DNA of 34,094 nt from NCBI GenBank assembly GCA_028691445.1, contig JAQUZH010000005.1, positions 1-34,094 of the forward strand, given 5' to 3'. This document shows, one piece after another, positions 7,928 to 17,617 of this stretch (position 1 is its first letter; each line of letters opens with the position of its first letter). This DNA is from Bacteroidales bacterium (GTDB taxonomy: Bacteria > Bacteroidota > Bacteroidia > Bacteroidales > JAQUTK01). Under the pieces are notes generated by a model. The model made no database searches. It saw only the letters and a program-made list of their open reading frames with translations, and was not told the origin of the DNA. A program made the position numbers and the translations under genes.

Positions 7928-10760
7928 ATTGAAAGAGAGCCTGGAGTTTGTCCGCATTAATGGCTGTTGCCGGATGGAAGGAAGTGCCTGCCATGTATCT
8001 CTTCAAACTATACAAAAGCTGTCTTGCCTCCGGACGTTTATCCGCATCTGTCAGTAAGTCTGCCCCTGAAATAAGCAGGAAGCCTTTTCCTACCTTCACC
8101 TCAAAAATCAATCCCAGCGGACGGTTTGTAAACCAATCGTCAATAAGACGAACAATTGGCTTCAGTTCCAGCGCAAAGTCTGATAATAAGATTGCATTCG
8201 AGTGACTCATTGCATCCCACCATTGCCAGTTTCTGTGATATTCTGTTGGAAAATCAGCCAGTGCAGGATGTTTTGGGTCGCAGAGGATTCCCAACGTATG
8301 TGGTGCCTGCCCATTTGTCCACGAAGTATTCCAAAAGATACTGGAGAAACCCACGGCAACACTTCCACCTTTCTCCTCCTTTACACTTCCTTTTGTGATT
8401 GTCAGTAATACTTTGCCCCCTTTGTTCAGTGTTTCAATTGCCTTGGCATCCAGTTTCTGAGTCACCAATGTTTCACTCTTGACTTCCGGTAGGGTCGAGG
8501 GGTATACCCAGATATCCCAGCTGTTTTCTGCGTTTTCTACAGAAACAATCAGCCGGAGTACGACAGCTTTGGTTATTCCTGATAGACTCTGCCTGATGAC
8601 TCCAAGCTGAGTACCATTCCCGATTGGAATCTCTGTTTTAGCCAGTGTTCCTTGAGCAATAACTGTATTTGATGCATCTACCAGTTTCCATGCAGGAACC
8701 ACATCATTCAGTGCTTTCTCTCCGAAGTGGGAGATTTCTACCGAAGCAGTCAGAGTTTCGTTTGAAAGGTAAATCATTTTTGGCAAACGCACTAAAGGTA
8801 CCGTTGCATTACAAAAACGGCTATATTCTTGAGGAGTGATATACCCTTTCTCTTTCCAGAAAGGATTCAAGACACCGACCAATGCTGTTCCCTGACCCGG
8901 AAAGTCGTGCAGATCCAGCAACTGGAAGCCACCAAATCCTGGTGTGCGTAGAGCCGCCTCAATGTCCGCTTTGTAACAAAGCGCCTGGAGTTTGCCGGAA
9001 GCCAGCAGAAAGCTGTCAGCCAGTTGTGCCATATGATTTTCCTTCAGCGTTTCTTTGAATATTTCAAAGTTTCTGGCTTTCATGACCCCGTCATACTGCG
9101 CTATCTCTTTGAAATCAGGATAGACACACCATTGTCCGATTTCATGGCTCACTGTTGGTTTGCCGTTATCAGGTAGTTTGCTTGTCCAGTCGTAGTCTGA
9201 TCTTGGAGGTTGAGCGTTAATGACACTTTTCTGTTGCTCTCCCCATTGCTGGATACGCGGTGCGGGTGTGCTGTTAAAGTCACTCTCGGGAAGTATCGGC
9301 CAGCCGGCACCGGTAGAGTAGAGACGGCGTGAATCTTTCATTTTCCAGTACGTATCAAATTCTGCCAGCCATTTATCCGATCCTTTGCCCGACGGTTCAT
9401 TTCCATACAGCATCATACAGAAGGAAGGGTGATTACCAAAGGCATTGACAATACGTTCACTCTCTTCATGGATGAATTTATCCAATGGTTTACCATCACC
9501 GATAGTTGCTCCGTCATTCGCCCACGATGAACATTCGATATGCAGGTACAGACCGATCTTGTCCGCTGCTTCAAAGGCTGCTTCCGGAGGGCACCAGGAG
9601 TGAAACCTGAAATGGTTGAGGCCATGCGCTTTGGCTACTTTGTAGATATCCATCCAGAATTGCCTATCTGTTGAAGGATAACCGGTCTTTGGGAAAATAG
9701 CGCATTCCAGCGTGCCTCTCAGCATCGTTGGTCTGCCGTTAATGGTAAACTGAGTGCCTTTGGTCTTGAACTCACGCATACCGAATGTCACTTCTTTGGC
9801 ATCCTTTCCTTTTCCGGAAGCCAAACTGACCCCCATCTTATAGAGATTTGGATGAAACTCATCCCAAAGCATTGGATCACTTCCCATCGGATAATACAGC
9901 TCAATCTCTTTGGTCGTATTATCCACGAATACTTTTGTGTCCAAAGCAGTCAGTTTCTGACCGCTCTCTGCCAGCTGAGCCTGTAAACTGATGGTTCCAT
10001 TTATCTTCTTGCCGGTACTATTATTCAATGTAATCCGGACTTTCACCTTCTTGTCAGCAAGGTTTGGATAGACTTTTACATCCGACACGAAGAATGAAGG
10101 AGTAGCCTGAAGTTCCAGTTTGCCCACCATCCCATTCCAGTTTGTCTGCGTGTGGTCCGTAATGCTACTGGAGTTTGGGCCTACATTGATCTCTTTCACT
10201 CTGTTATCCACACGAACCGTGATTGTGTGTTTCCCGGGCACCAGCCATTGAGTCAGATCATAGCGATGAGGAGCTCCCAACGCATTTTGCATACCCGCTT
10301 CCTTTCCGTCAATCCAAACCGATGTTTCCCAATGGCAACGCTCCAGAAATAGCTGAATGGCTTTACCTTTCCAATCGGCTGGAATAGTGACCTCTTTCTG
10401 ATACCAGGCTGCTCCCACATAGTATTTGATGGGTTGTAAAAAGAAAGGAACTTTGATATTGTCCGGTTGACGAAACTTCTCATATCTGGGAATTGTAAAA
10501 TAAGAAGCATCATTCAGTGTGCCTGTCCAAGGATTTTTGAGCGTTATGTCATCTCCTTTCCCATTGGTCGTCATCGAGCCGGGTAGGTTTACTTTGTCCG
10601 CCAGAGGCTGATTATACCATTTCTCCTGTACCCCTTTATCCTCCCGGTCAATGGCAAAGCGCCATTCTCCGGATAAATCAATATTAGCTTCACTCTTCTT
10701 TGCGCTGACCGGCATCAAAGCCATCAGCATCAGACATGTTACAATCAAATTTCTAATCAT
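7926..10760 (-). CDS. Glycoside hydrolase family 2 enzyme (beta-galactosidase/beta-glucuronidase-like), secreted
   Basis: 944 aa; signal peptide MIRNLIVTCLMLMALMPVSA; GH2 sugar-binding domain (WYQKEVTIPADWKGKAIQLFLERCHWETSVWIDG), FRFHSWCPPEAAFEAADKIGLYLHIE, acid/base region MMLYGNEPSG, putative nucleophile region HEIGQW. Confidence 0.88.
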   Translation of the reverse strand: MIRNLIVTCLMLMALMPVSAKKSEANIDLSGEWRFAIDREDKGVQEKWYNQPLADKVNLPGSMTTNGKGDDITLKNPWTGTLNDASYFTIPRYEKFRQPDNIKVPFFLQPIKYYVGAAWYQKEVTIPADWKGKAIQLFLERCHWETSVWIDGKEAGMQNALGAPHRYDLTQWLVPGKHTITVRVDNRVKEINVGPNSSSITDHTQTNWNGMVGKLELQATPSFFVSDVKVYPNLADKKVKVRITLNNSTGKKINGTISLQAQLAESGQKLTALDTKVFVDNTTKEIELYYPMGSDPMLWDEFHPNLYKMGVSLASGKGKDAKEVTFGMREFKTKGTQFTINGRPTMLRGTLECAIFPKTGYPSTDRQFWMDIYKVAKAHGLNHFRFHSWCPPEAAFEAADKIGLYLHIECSSWANDGATIGDGKPLDKFIHEESERIVNAFGNHPSFCMMLYGNEPSGKGSDKWLAEFDTYWKMKDSRRLYSTGAGWPILPESDFNSTPAPRIQQWGEQQKSVINAQPPRSDYDWTSKLPDNGKPTVSHEIGQWCVYPDFKEIAQYDGVMKARNFEIFKETLKENHMAQLADSFLLASGKLQALCYKADIEAALRTPGFGGFQLLDLHDFPGQGTALVGVLNPFWKEKGYITPQEYSRFCNATVPLVRLPKMIYLSNETLTASVEISHFGEKALNDVVPAWKLVDASNTVIAQGTLAKTEIPIGNGTQLGVIRQSLSGITKAVVLRLIVSVENAENSWDIWVYPSTLPEVKSETLVTQKLDAKAIETLNKGGKVLLTITKGSVKEEKGGSVAVGFSSIFWNTSWTNGQAPHTLGILCDPKHPALADFPTEYHRNWQWWDAMSHSNAILLSDFALELKPIVRLIDDWFTNRPLGLIFEVKVGKGFLLISGADLLTDADKRPEARQLLYSLKRYMAGTSFHPATAINADKLQALFQ

Positions 10761-10785
10761 GTTTTCCCTTTTTGTATTGTTACTC

Positions 10786-13700
10786 TTATAGCAAGCTACT
10801 TCTCATAGCCATAATTCCCTGATGATTGGGGTCCAACGCAGCCGCTTTGTTCAGCAGTTCCAGTGCTTTTACCTTGTTTCCCACTCCCTGCTGGCCCAGT
10901 GCCATCATATAATTGCAGTGGATCCTGTTTCGCAGGTTCAGATCATCGTCCCAAATCAATAGATCGGGGAGTGATACAGCGAAATAATCCATCTTTATGG
11001 TGTCGTTCAAATGCTCTTCCCCGTAGTTGATTAACCGCACGAACCGGTTTGATGCTTCCTCCTGACGCCCTAGTTTCAGTAGGGACAGTCCTTGATAATA
11101 GATCTTGTCCGGTTTCTGATCATTGTAGTATATAGCTGCCGCGGGTTCTGTGTTTCCGTCTTTTGCCAGCAACCAATAAGATACAGCTTTCTCCTGATCT
11201 CCCATCGCTTCATAAGCACATCCCAGGTAATAAAGGAAGTCATTCTCCTGCGCATTAAATAGTTTCCCTTCGCCCAGATGATGAGGATAGATCAGACACT
11301 CTTCCAACAATCCGATGGCTACTGCATTATTGCCGGACTGAAGTGCCTGTTTGGCCAGTTCCATGCGGGCAATCTGATACTGTGTACTCACTTTGCCTTC
11401 CCCACCTTCCCAAGGATGAAATTGATGCCCATCGAGCCTCTCTTTTGCTTCCTGATATCGTCCCAATTGATTCAGTAACGTAATTACTTCCAGATAAAGA
11501 TCGTCACGCTGTTCCACCAAGTCGTAGTATTTCTCCAGGAAAGCCAGCCGGTCTGCGTGCGGACGATGGATCCGTTTGTACAACTGGTCGAGCTCCATCA
11601 GTATGCGGGCATCGTTCGTATCCAGCGAAAATGCCCTTTCCAGACAATCGACAGCCTCTTCCATCTTTCCCTGCTTATTGAAATATCCCAGCGACAGGTT
11701 GCGGAGTACGGTTGGAAACGTATTATCCAGCTTAGCGGATAATTCCCAGTTGGCTATTGCCTCCTGATACTGACGTTTGTCATACCAAAGATTGCCGAGA
11801 TAATAAGGTGCCTTTGCATCCGTTGGATTCTTTTCCTTTGCATATTCCAAAGCAAGAATATCCTCCAGCCGGTTTGGAAAACAATAGTCCGGTGCATGAG
11901 CAGCCGCTTTTGCAAAACTGTCTGCCGCCTCCTTTTTGTCTGTTAGGCTCTGTGCCCGGGCCAGGTAATACCAGGTCATCGGAGTGGTCTCAATCTGAGT
12001 CGCAACATGCCATACCTTTATAGCTTCCTCCTGAAATCCGGCGGCTACATAATCCAATGCAATCTCATCATAATTAGAAGCCTTGCCGTGCATCAGTTCA
12101 TTCATCAGAGCAAGAGGCTCTTCGTTTCCGGTCAGCAGATACTTTTCAAACAAACAGCCGTAATTGAAACGATCAATCAGTAACGATTCATCGATCAAAG
12201 CCAATGCCTCCTTTTCTCGTCCGGCTGCACGCAGGAGTGCAGTCTTCAGATGACGGGCACGGTGATTGTGTCCGTTACGAATCAAACTCTTCTCTATTTC
12301 TTCCAATGCATCCTCTATCCTCCCTTGTGAAGCGGAAATCTGTGCGCAACTAAAGTACCCCGCATCTTGCCAGGCAGCATTCCAGCACGCTTTAAAGAAA
12401 GCATCGTAAGCTTCTTCGTCACGACCCTGATATTTTAAAGAGAGTCCCAGATTGTATAGCGGTTCGCCGTCGTACGGATTTGGATTGCGCTGTAATTGCG
12501 TCTCGACAGCTTTTCGTAGAAAACGCTCCGCTTTGCTGAACTGTCCGCGACGAAGCAGCCAAAGTCCCATCGCATTATTGTTCTGTACATTACCCGGTTC
12601 CCGTTTCAATGCTTCCAGATAATAATCTGTCGGATTATAGGTCGCATGACGATACTGTTCCAGATGCAACCCCGTCAGATAAAGCTGCTCGATCGAAGGT
12701 GTCTCTTCCGGTGAGAGAGCTGCTTTTGCAGATTCAGGAATAGGTTTGGAGTCGTTCTTCTCCGGTTTCCAATCCAAGACGAGTTTTCCTTGAGGGTTAT
12801 AAATAGCAAGAGAAAGTTCGTCCATCCGGCATCCCTTCCTCTCAATTTCTTTTTCATAGACCTCCTCCGGAGTAAGAGTCTGTTCATCTTCCAGCAAGAA
12901 GACCTCTTTGCCAGACAATACAATCTGCAACGATTGCTGAGAAGTAGCAAAGAGTTTGAGGCAAACCTTTCCGCCTTCCACTTCAGTTATATTCAGCAAT
13001 AAATCTTTACTTGCATTCTTGACAATACCCAATTCGCGGTAGGGGAGAAAATACTGCGTAAAACACTTCTCCTCATACGGCTGCAACCAGGAGAAGTCCG
13101 GTTGATTGTCCGTATAAATCCCCGCCATCAATTCGATATAAGGACCATTATTGTCTGTCAGATTCCGATCCCAAGCCCGGCCGAAATCCCCATTTCCCCA
13201 CGTCCATTGCTTCTTGCCCGGTGAAACGTGATGGTTTGCCACATGCAACACTCCTGCCCGTGTATCATTCTCATAGCCACCCACAAAGTTGAAACGGCTT
13301 TGAATAGCCATGTATGAAGTTGGCACCGGGATATTCTTGTAATTAGATATATCCACACCGGCAGAATAATCCATCTTATAATACGTACCCGTAGCAATAG
13401 GAAATGTTGAGACATCCCGTTTACCGTGGTCAAAGACCGCATTCACATCCGGTGGAAATACGCTTTGGTAATAATCATTGACGGCAACCGCAGGATTAGC
13501 CCACCACAGGAAAGTTTGTGGCATCGGGGTACGGTTATACAATTTGCCTTTAATCTCCAGAAAGGCAACGCTCGGTCTTAGCGTGAATCCCGCCATCCCC
13601 TTCTGGTGAAACATCTGTTCCATTTCGCTGACCCACACCGTCACACTGCCGTCCGCAAACTCCTCAATGTAACTGTCAATGCATTGAAATGTACTCGGAC

Positions 13701-14076
13701 GATGGTGTTGAGGCCAGTTAAATTCAATACCTCCCGAGATCCAGGGACCAGTCAGTCCGACAAGTGCCGGCTTCACCACTTCATTGTAATAGATAAAATG
13801 ACGCTGTTTGATCTTATCGTACGCCATCTGCACACGTCCACCCAGTTCAGGAAGAATCATCACCTTGATATATTCATTCTCCAGATAGATGGCATGATAG
13901 ACCTTGTCCCTCTTTTCATCCGCAATCTTTTCTATCACCGGATAGGGATACACCACGCCGCTACTACCTTGATAGACTCTCTTTTCAAGAAAGATAGGAT
14001 TCTTTTCCGGCTGACCTATTTCATAGGTTGGTATGATAACGTCTTCTTTCCAGGCTTTTACCATTTTGCTATTCAT
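10786..14076 (-). CDS. DUF5107-type domain + TPR repeat protein
   Basis: 1096 aa; N-terminal mutarotase-like beta-sandwich signature (VMILPELGGRVQMAYDKIKQRHFIYYN...GPWISGGIEFNWPQHHRPSTF), then many TPR-like repeats (NNAMGLWLLRRGQFSKAERFLRKAV; YNLGLSLKYQGRDEEAYDAF; LYYLGCAYEAMGDQEKAVSYW). No obvious signal peptide. Confidence 0.8.
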   Translation of the reverse strand: MNSKMVKAWKEDVIIPTYEIGQPEKNPIFLEKRVYQGSSGVVYPYPVIEKIADEKRDKVYHAIYLENEYIKVMILPELGGRVQMAYDKIKQRHFIYYNEVVKPALVGLTGPWISGGIEFNWPQHHRPSTFQCIDSYIEEFADGSVTVWVSEMEQMFHQKGMAGFTLRPSVAFLEIKGKLYNRTPMPQTFLWWANPAVAVNDYYQSVFPPDVNAVFDHGKRDVSTFPIATGTYYKMDYSAGVDISNYKNIPVPTSYMAIQSRFNFVGGYENDTRAGVLHVANHHVSPGKKQWTWGNGDFGRAWDRNLTDNNGPYIELMAGIYTDNQPDFSWLQPYEEKCFTQYFLPYRELGIVKNASKDLLLNITEVEGGKVCLKLFATSQQSLQIVLSGKEVFLLEDEQTLTPEEVYEKEIERKGCRMDELSLAIYNPQGKLVLDWKPEKNDSKPIPESAKAALSPEETPSIEQLYLTGLHLEQYRHATYNPTDYYLEALKREPGNVQNNNAMGLWLLRRGQFSKAERFLRKAVETQLQRNPNPYDGEPLYNLGLSLKYQGRDEEAYDAFFKACWNAAWQDAGYFSCAQISASQGRIEDALEEIEKSLIRNGHNHRARHLKTALLRAAGREKEALALIDESLLIDRFNYGCLFEKYLLTGNEEPLALMNELMHGKASNYDEIALDYVAAGFQEEAIKVWHVATQIETTPMTWYYLARAQSLTDKKEAADSFAKAAAHAPDYCFPNRLEDILALEYAKEKNPTDAKAPYYLGNLWYDKRQYQEAIANWELSAKLDNTFPTVLRNLSLGYFNKQGKMEEAVDCLERAFSLDTNDARILMELDQLYKRIHRPHADRLAFLEKYYDLVEQRDDLYLEVITLLNQLGRYQEAKERLDGHQFHPWEGGEGKVSTQYQIARMELAKQALQSGNNAVAIGLLEECLIYPHHLGEGKLFNAQENDFLYYLGCAYEAMGDQEKAVSYWLLAKDGNTEPAAAIYYNDQKPDKIYYQGLSLLKLGRQEEASNRFVRLINYGEEHLNDTIKMDYFAVSLPDLLIWDDDLNLRNRIHCNYMMALGQQGVGNKVKALELLNKAAALDPNHQGIMAMRSSLL

Positions 14077-15461
14077 TTAATCAATTCTTTTTCCAATGTC
14101 TCCAATGATTTGCCTTTTGTCTCCGGCAATTCTTTTTGAATGAAGATAAATCCACCGATGCAGATCAAGCTATAGATCCAGAAGGTACCACTACTTCCCA
14201 AAAACTTGTTCAGCAAGGGAAATGTGTAGGTCAGCGTGAAACAACCTGCCCACAAACCAAAGGTGCAGACAGCCATGGCTACACCACGCACCGCATTGGG
14301 AAATATCTCAGAGAGTAAAACCCAGGTCACCGGACCGAGCGACATGGCATAGCAGGCGATAGCCATCACCACCAATACGACCATAAACCAGCCGCTGATC
14401 TCAAAGAAATAGCAAGTACCCAGAATCAGATAAATACCAGCGAGACCTCCCGCTCCAATCTTCATGAGAGCACGCCGTCCCAAACGATCAACCGTGAAGA
14501 TAGCGACGAAGGTGAATATCAGGTTGGCAATACCAGTGATGACAATATTAAACAAAACATCGTCGAGTGTAAATCCAGCAGACTGAAAGATCTCCTGCGC
14601 ATAGTTGAAGATAACATTCGTGCCGCACCATTGCTGAAATACGGCAATCACAAGACCAATAACCAGCACCTTGCGCATCGGACGGCTAAACAATTTCTTC
14701 AATCCTCCGCTTTCACCTGCTTTTAGCAGATACCCCTTTTCGATGCCGCTCACTTCTTCTTGCGCATAGTCGCTGCCGCCAATCTTCGTCAGCGCCGCCA
14801 ACGCTTTATCCTTATATCCATTGATATACAACCAGCGCGGACTTTCCGGAATAAAGAACACCAGCAGGAAGAATAACCCGGCAGGAAAAGCCGCCGCCCA
14901 AAACATCCATCGCCACCCCATCGTCCCATTCCATGACTCAGCAATCTGTAGCGCTGTAAAATCAGCCGGCACAGGTTCGGCGAGCAACCAGTTGACGATC
15001 TGTGCGCTCAATATACCCAATACAATCGTCAGTTGATTCAGAGAAACCAGTTTGCCTCGGATCGCCGTAGGAGACACTTCCGCGATATACATCGGAGAGA
15101 GGTTGGAGGCAATTCCGATTCCGATCCCACCCAGAAAGCGGGCGATCAGGAATATAGTAAAACTTGAAGCAGCTCCGGTATAATAAGCAGAAACAAGAAA
15201 TATCAAGGCAGAAACGACCAGCAATTTCTTTCGACCGAAACGGTCGGCAAGCACACCGCTTAACATCGCTCCGATGAGGCAGCCCAGCAAAGCCACACTC
15301 ATCGCCCAGCCTTGCGTAAAAGGATCATTTGCAATCTGAAAGAATTGCTCATAAAAAGGTTTGGCGCCACCAATGACCACCCAATCATAGCCGAACAGCA
15401 ACCCGCCCATGGCGGATACCATACAAATGAAATAGACAAATCCTTTGTTCAAGTGTTTCAT
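14073..15461 (-). CDS. Sugar porter family MFS transporter (XylE/GLUT-like)
   Basis: 462 aa; GGLLFGYDWVVIGGA, ADRFGRKKLL, PESPRWLYINGYKDKAL, DRLGRRALM, PETKGKSLETLE. Stop overlaps the next gene's start (ATGA at 14073-14076). Confidence 0.93.
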   Translation of the reverse strand: MKHLNKGFVYFICMVSAMGGLLFGYDWVVIGGAKPFYEQFFQIANDPFTQGWAMSVALLGCLIGAMLSGVLADRFGRKKLLVVSALIFLVSAYYTGAASSFTIFLIARFLGGIGIGIASNLSPMYIAEVSPTAIRGKLVSLNQLTIVLGILSAQIVNWLLAEPVPADFTALQIAESWNGTMGWRWMFWAAAFPAGLFFLLVFFIPESPRWLYINGYKDKALAALTKIGGSDYAQEEVSGIEKGYLLKAGESGGLKKLFSRPMRKVLVIGLVIAVFQQWCGTNVIFNYAQEIFQSAGFTLDDVLFNIVITGIANLIFTFVAIFTVDRLGRRALMKIGAGGLAGIYLILGTCYFFEISGWFMVVLVVMAIACYAMSLGPVTWVLLSEIFPNAVRGVAMAVCTFGLWAGCFTLTYTFPLLNKFLGSSGTFWIYSLICIGGFIFIQKELPETKGKSLETLEKELIK

Positions 15462-15517
15462 ATTTTATCAGGTATTAATTTTTGGATGCAAATTAACTCC
15501 TTTTTAATCAGCCTACA

Positions 15518-15554
15518 AATAGAATAATTGCAAATTATGGTGGACTATTCTATT
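15518..15554. promoter_or_regulatory. Candidate operator dyad between the MFS operon and the AraC regulator
   Basis: AATAGAATA (15518-15526) and TATTCTATT (15546-15554) are perfect inverted 9-mers, 19-bp spacer, in the divergent intergenic region. Confidence 0.4.
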
Positions 15555-15561
15555 ATTTCAG

Positions 15562-15569
15562 TAGTTTTG
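15562..15569 (+). promoter_or_regulatory. Candidate -7 element TAGTTTTG of the AraC-family gene
   Basis: TAnnTTTG match 17 nt upstream of 15587 and 26 nt upstream of 15596. Confidence 0.4.
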
Positions 15570-15586
15570 CCCTGACGATCATATCA

Positions 15587-16486
15587 ATGGAATATATGAA
15601 AAGAAAAGACGGTTTCAGCGGACAGCGAGCAATTATCCTTCCGCACAGTGTAGCGACGATGATGGGGCAGGATCCGATGATTTCGACTCTTTATCTGACA
15701 GATATTGGCTACTATCCTGCAGCAGAAGGACATTTCAGGTCTCGACCGGAGGGTATCTCACAGCATATATTGATTTATTGTGTCAAAGGAGAAGGCTGGT
15801 TTGAGATGCATGGAATACGGCGTTCCGTTGTAGAAAACCAATACTTCATACTTCCGGCCGGAGTTCCCCATGTCTATGGTGCAAGTTTAGTCAATCCGTG
15901 GACAATTTACTGGATTCACTTCAAAGGAAGCCTGTCTGCCATGTACGCCGATCCGAAGGGTCACTATCCCAAAGCAATCCTTCCGGGCAACACCTCCCGT
16001 ATAGAAGAACGAAATAACCTCTTTGAGCAGATCTATCACACACTTGAGATGGGATACAGTATGCAACATTTGCAATTTGCCACCATTACGTTACACTATT
16101 ACCTGGCTACCTTTACCTATCTCTATCTGTATCGTCAATCCACGCCAACGCACCAAAATATCGAAAAAGATGTGATCGATTTGGCAATTCACTATATGAA
16201 AGAAAACATCGAAAAGAGGATTAAGGTAGAAGATATAGCACTGGAGTTTCACCTCTCCCAATCGCGCTTCTATGCACTGTTTCATCACAAGACCGGTTCT
16301 TCTCCCATCACCTATTTTAATAACCTGCGTATTCAGCAGGCCTGTCATTATCTGGATTTTACCACGATGAAGATTAATCAGATCTGTTATAAGATAGGGT
16401 ATGACGACGCTCATTACTTCAGCCGGATCTTTACCAAGACCATGGGAATATCGCCGGTTGACTATCGGAAACGAGACAAAGGATGA
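15587..16486 (+). CDS. AraC family transcriptional regulator (cupin sensor + HTH)
   Basis: 299 aa; N-terminal sugar-binding cupin features (YCVKGEGWFEMHG...YFILPAGVPHVYG) and two C-terminal HTHs (KVEDIALEFHLSQSRFYALFHHKTGSSPITYFNNLRIQQACHYLDFTTMKINQICYKIGYDDAHYFSRIFTKTMGISPVDYRKR). Alternative start at 15596. Confidence 0.93.
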   Translation: MEYMKRKDGFSGQRAIILPHSVATMMGQDPMISTLYLTDIGYYPAAEGHFRSRPEGISQHILIYCVKGEGWFEMHGIRRSVVENQYFILPAGVPHVYGASLVNPWTIYWIHFKGSLSAMYADPKGHYPKAILPGNTSRIEERNNLFEQIYHTLEMGYSMQHLQFATITLHYYLATFTYLYLYRQSTPTHQNIEKDVIDLAIHYMKENIEKRIKVEDIALEFHLSQSRFYALFHHKTGSSPITYFNNLRIQQACHYLDFTTMKINQICYKIGYDDAHYFSRIFTKTMGISPVDYRKRDKG

Positions 16487-16532
16487 ATATTGCTATTCGT
16501 TTGTTATTGAGGTCTCGTTGTTCTCAGTTAAA

Positions 16533-17426
16533 TCACAACAACGGTGTCAAATACAAGAGTAGATAGACAATTCCATCTTCTTCCTTTACATCCTTATCAT
16601 GGAGCACGTAAGGTGTTGATAGCTGGTTACCAAACTTAGCGATACACTTTTTGAGTGAAGTAAGTGTATATTTCTTTCCCGACTTTACCTCTATCGGCGA
16701 GATATTATGCCTGGAAGTTGTCCCCGGTTTGGCAATCAGAAAGTCTATATCCATTCGGTCTTCGGCAGAACTTAGTGAACTTTTACTGTAGAAATAGAGC
16801 TTGTGACCAGAGGCTCTAAGCATTTGCGCTACGATATTTTCCACAAGCATACCTTCGTTTACTTCCAGCTTGCCAAACATCAGCTTCTGATACAGTTCTT
16901 CTTTCACAATGCCTCGCTCGTCAAAAGCATGGCTGATCAGCAGTCCGGTGTCTGACATATAGCATTTCAAGGTAGAGCGCTCCTCATTCAACTTCAATCC
17001 GATGCTTGGTTCGGTAGAATTATAGCAACAGTTCATGATTTTAGCATCGCTTAGCCAGAAAAAGGCTTCCGCGTAATCGCGCATTCTAGCCTCATTCTGG
17101 AGAGTAGACAATCGAAATCTCTTCTCATGCTTCTGCAGTTGTCCCGGTATCTCTTCAAAGATAGCTGTCACTTTGTTTTCCTGACTTTCTGCATATTTGC
17201 GTATATCGTTACGATAGAGCGAAAGAATGTCGCGTTTCACCTCATCTACCTTTTCAAAGTTGCGAGTCTCCACGTACTTGCTCACAGCCTGAGGCATGCC
17301 ACCTACTATCATGTATTGACGGAAGTAGTCTAAAGCACTGCAATGAAATGTTCCCATAGGCAGTTGTTTCTCAAACTAATTCCGAATGTAAGGCATCATC
17401 ATCTCATCGCCCATGGCCCAAAGAAA
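16533..17426 (-). pseudogene. Truncated and interrupted DUF4143-type AAA ATPase
   Basis: ORF 16533-17357 carries the DUF4143-like C-terminal half (FRQYMIVGGMPQAVSKYVETRNFEKVDEVKRDILSLYRNDIRKYA...IEVKSGKKYTLTSLKKC). In-frame upstream reads FLWAMGDEMMMPYIRN-TAG-FEKQLPMGTFHCSALDYF; the N-terminal P-loop region is absent. Confidence 0.85.
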
Positions 17427-17531
17427 ATTCACGTCAAGAAGATTTTTACTCTCATTTTGATGTAGCTTTTGCACCAAACTTGGCATTTTGGTGTATCTAA
17501 AAATCCCAAAAGAAGCGTCCCAAATCCCCTG

Positions 17532-17575
17532 AAAAGTTTTCCCATAGTTTTGCCCGAAACTATGGGAAAACTTTT
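17532..17575. repeat. Perfect 19-bp inverted repeat
   Basis: AAAAGTTTTCCCATAGTTT (17532-17550), loop TGCCCG, AAACTATGGGAAAACTTTT (17557-17575). Confidence 0.95.
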
Positions 17576-17583
17576 TGCTTTCA

Positions 17584-17617
17584 TCCGTATATTTTTCCAA
17601 AGTTTTCCGTATATTTT
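17584..17617. repeat. Short direct repeat TCCGTATATTTT
   Basis: Copies at 17584-17595 and 17606-17617, adjacent to the 19-bp inverted repeat. Confidence 0.8.

Noticed and set aside
13606-14139. 177-aa plus-strand ORF opposite the DUF5107 gene
   Set aside because: Shadow ORF overlapping the well-supported opposite-strand CDS; no recognisable motif.
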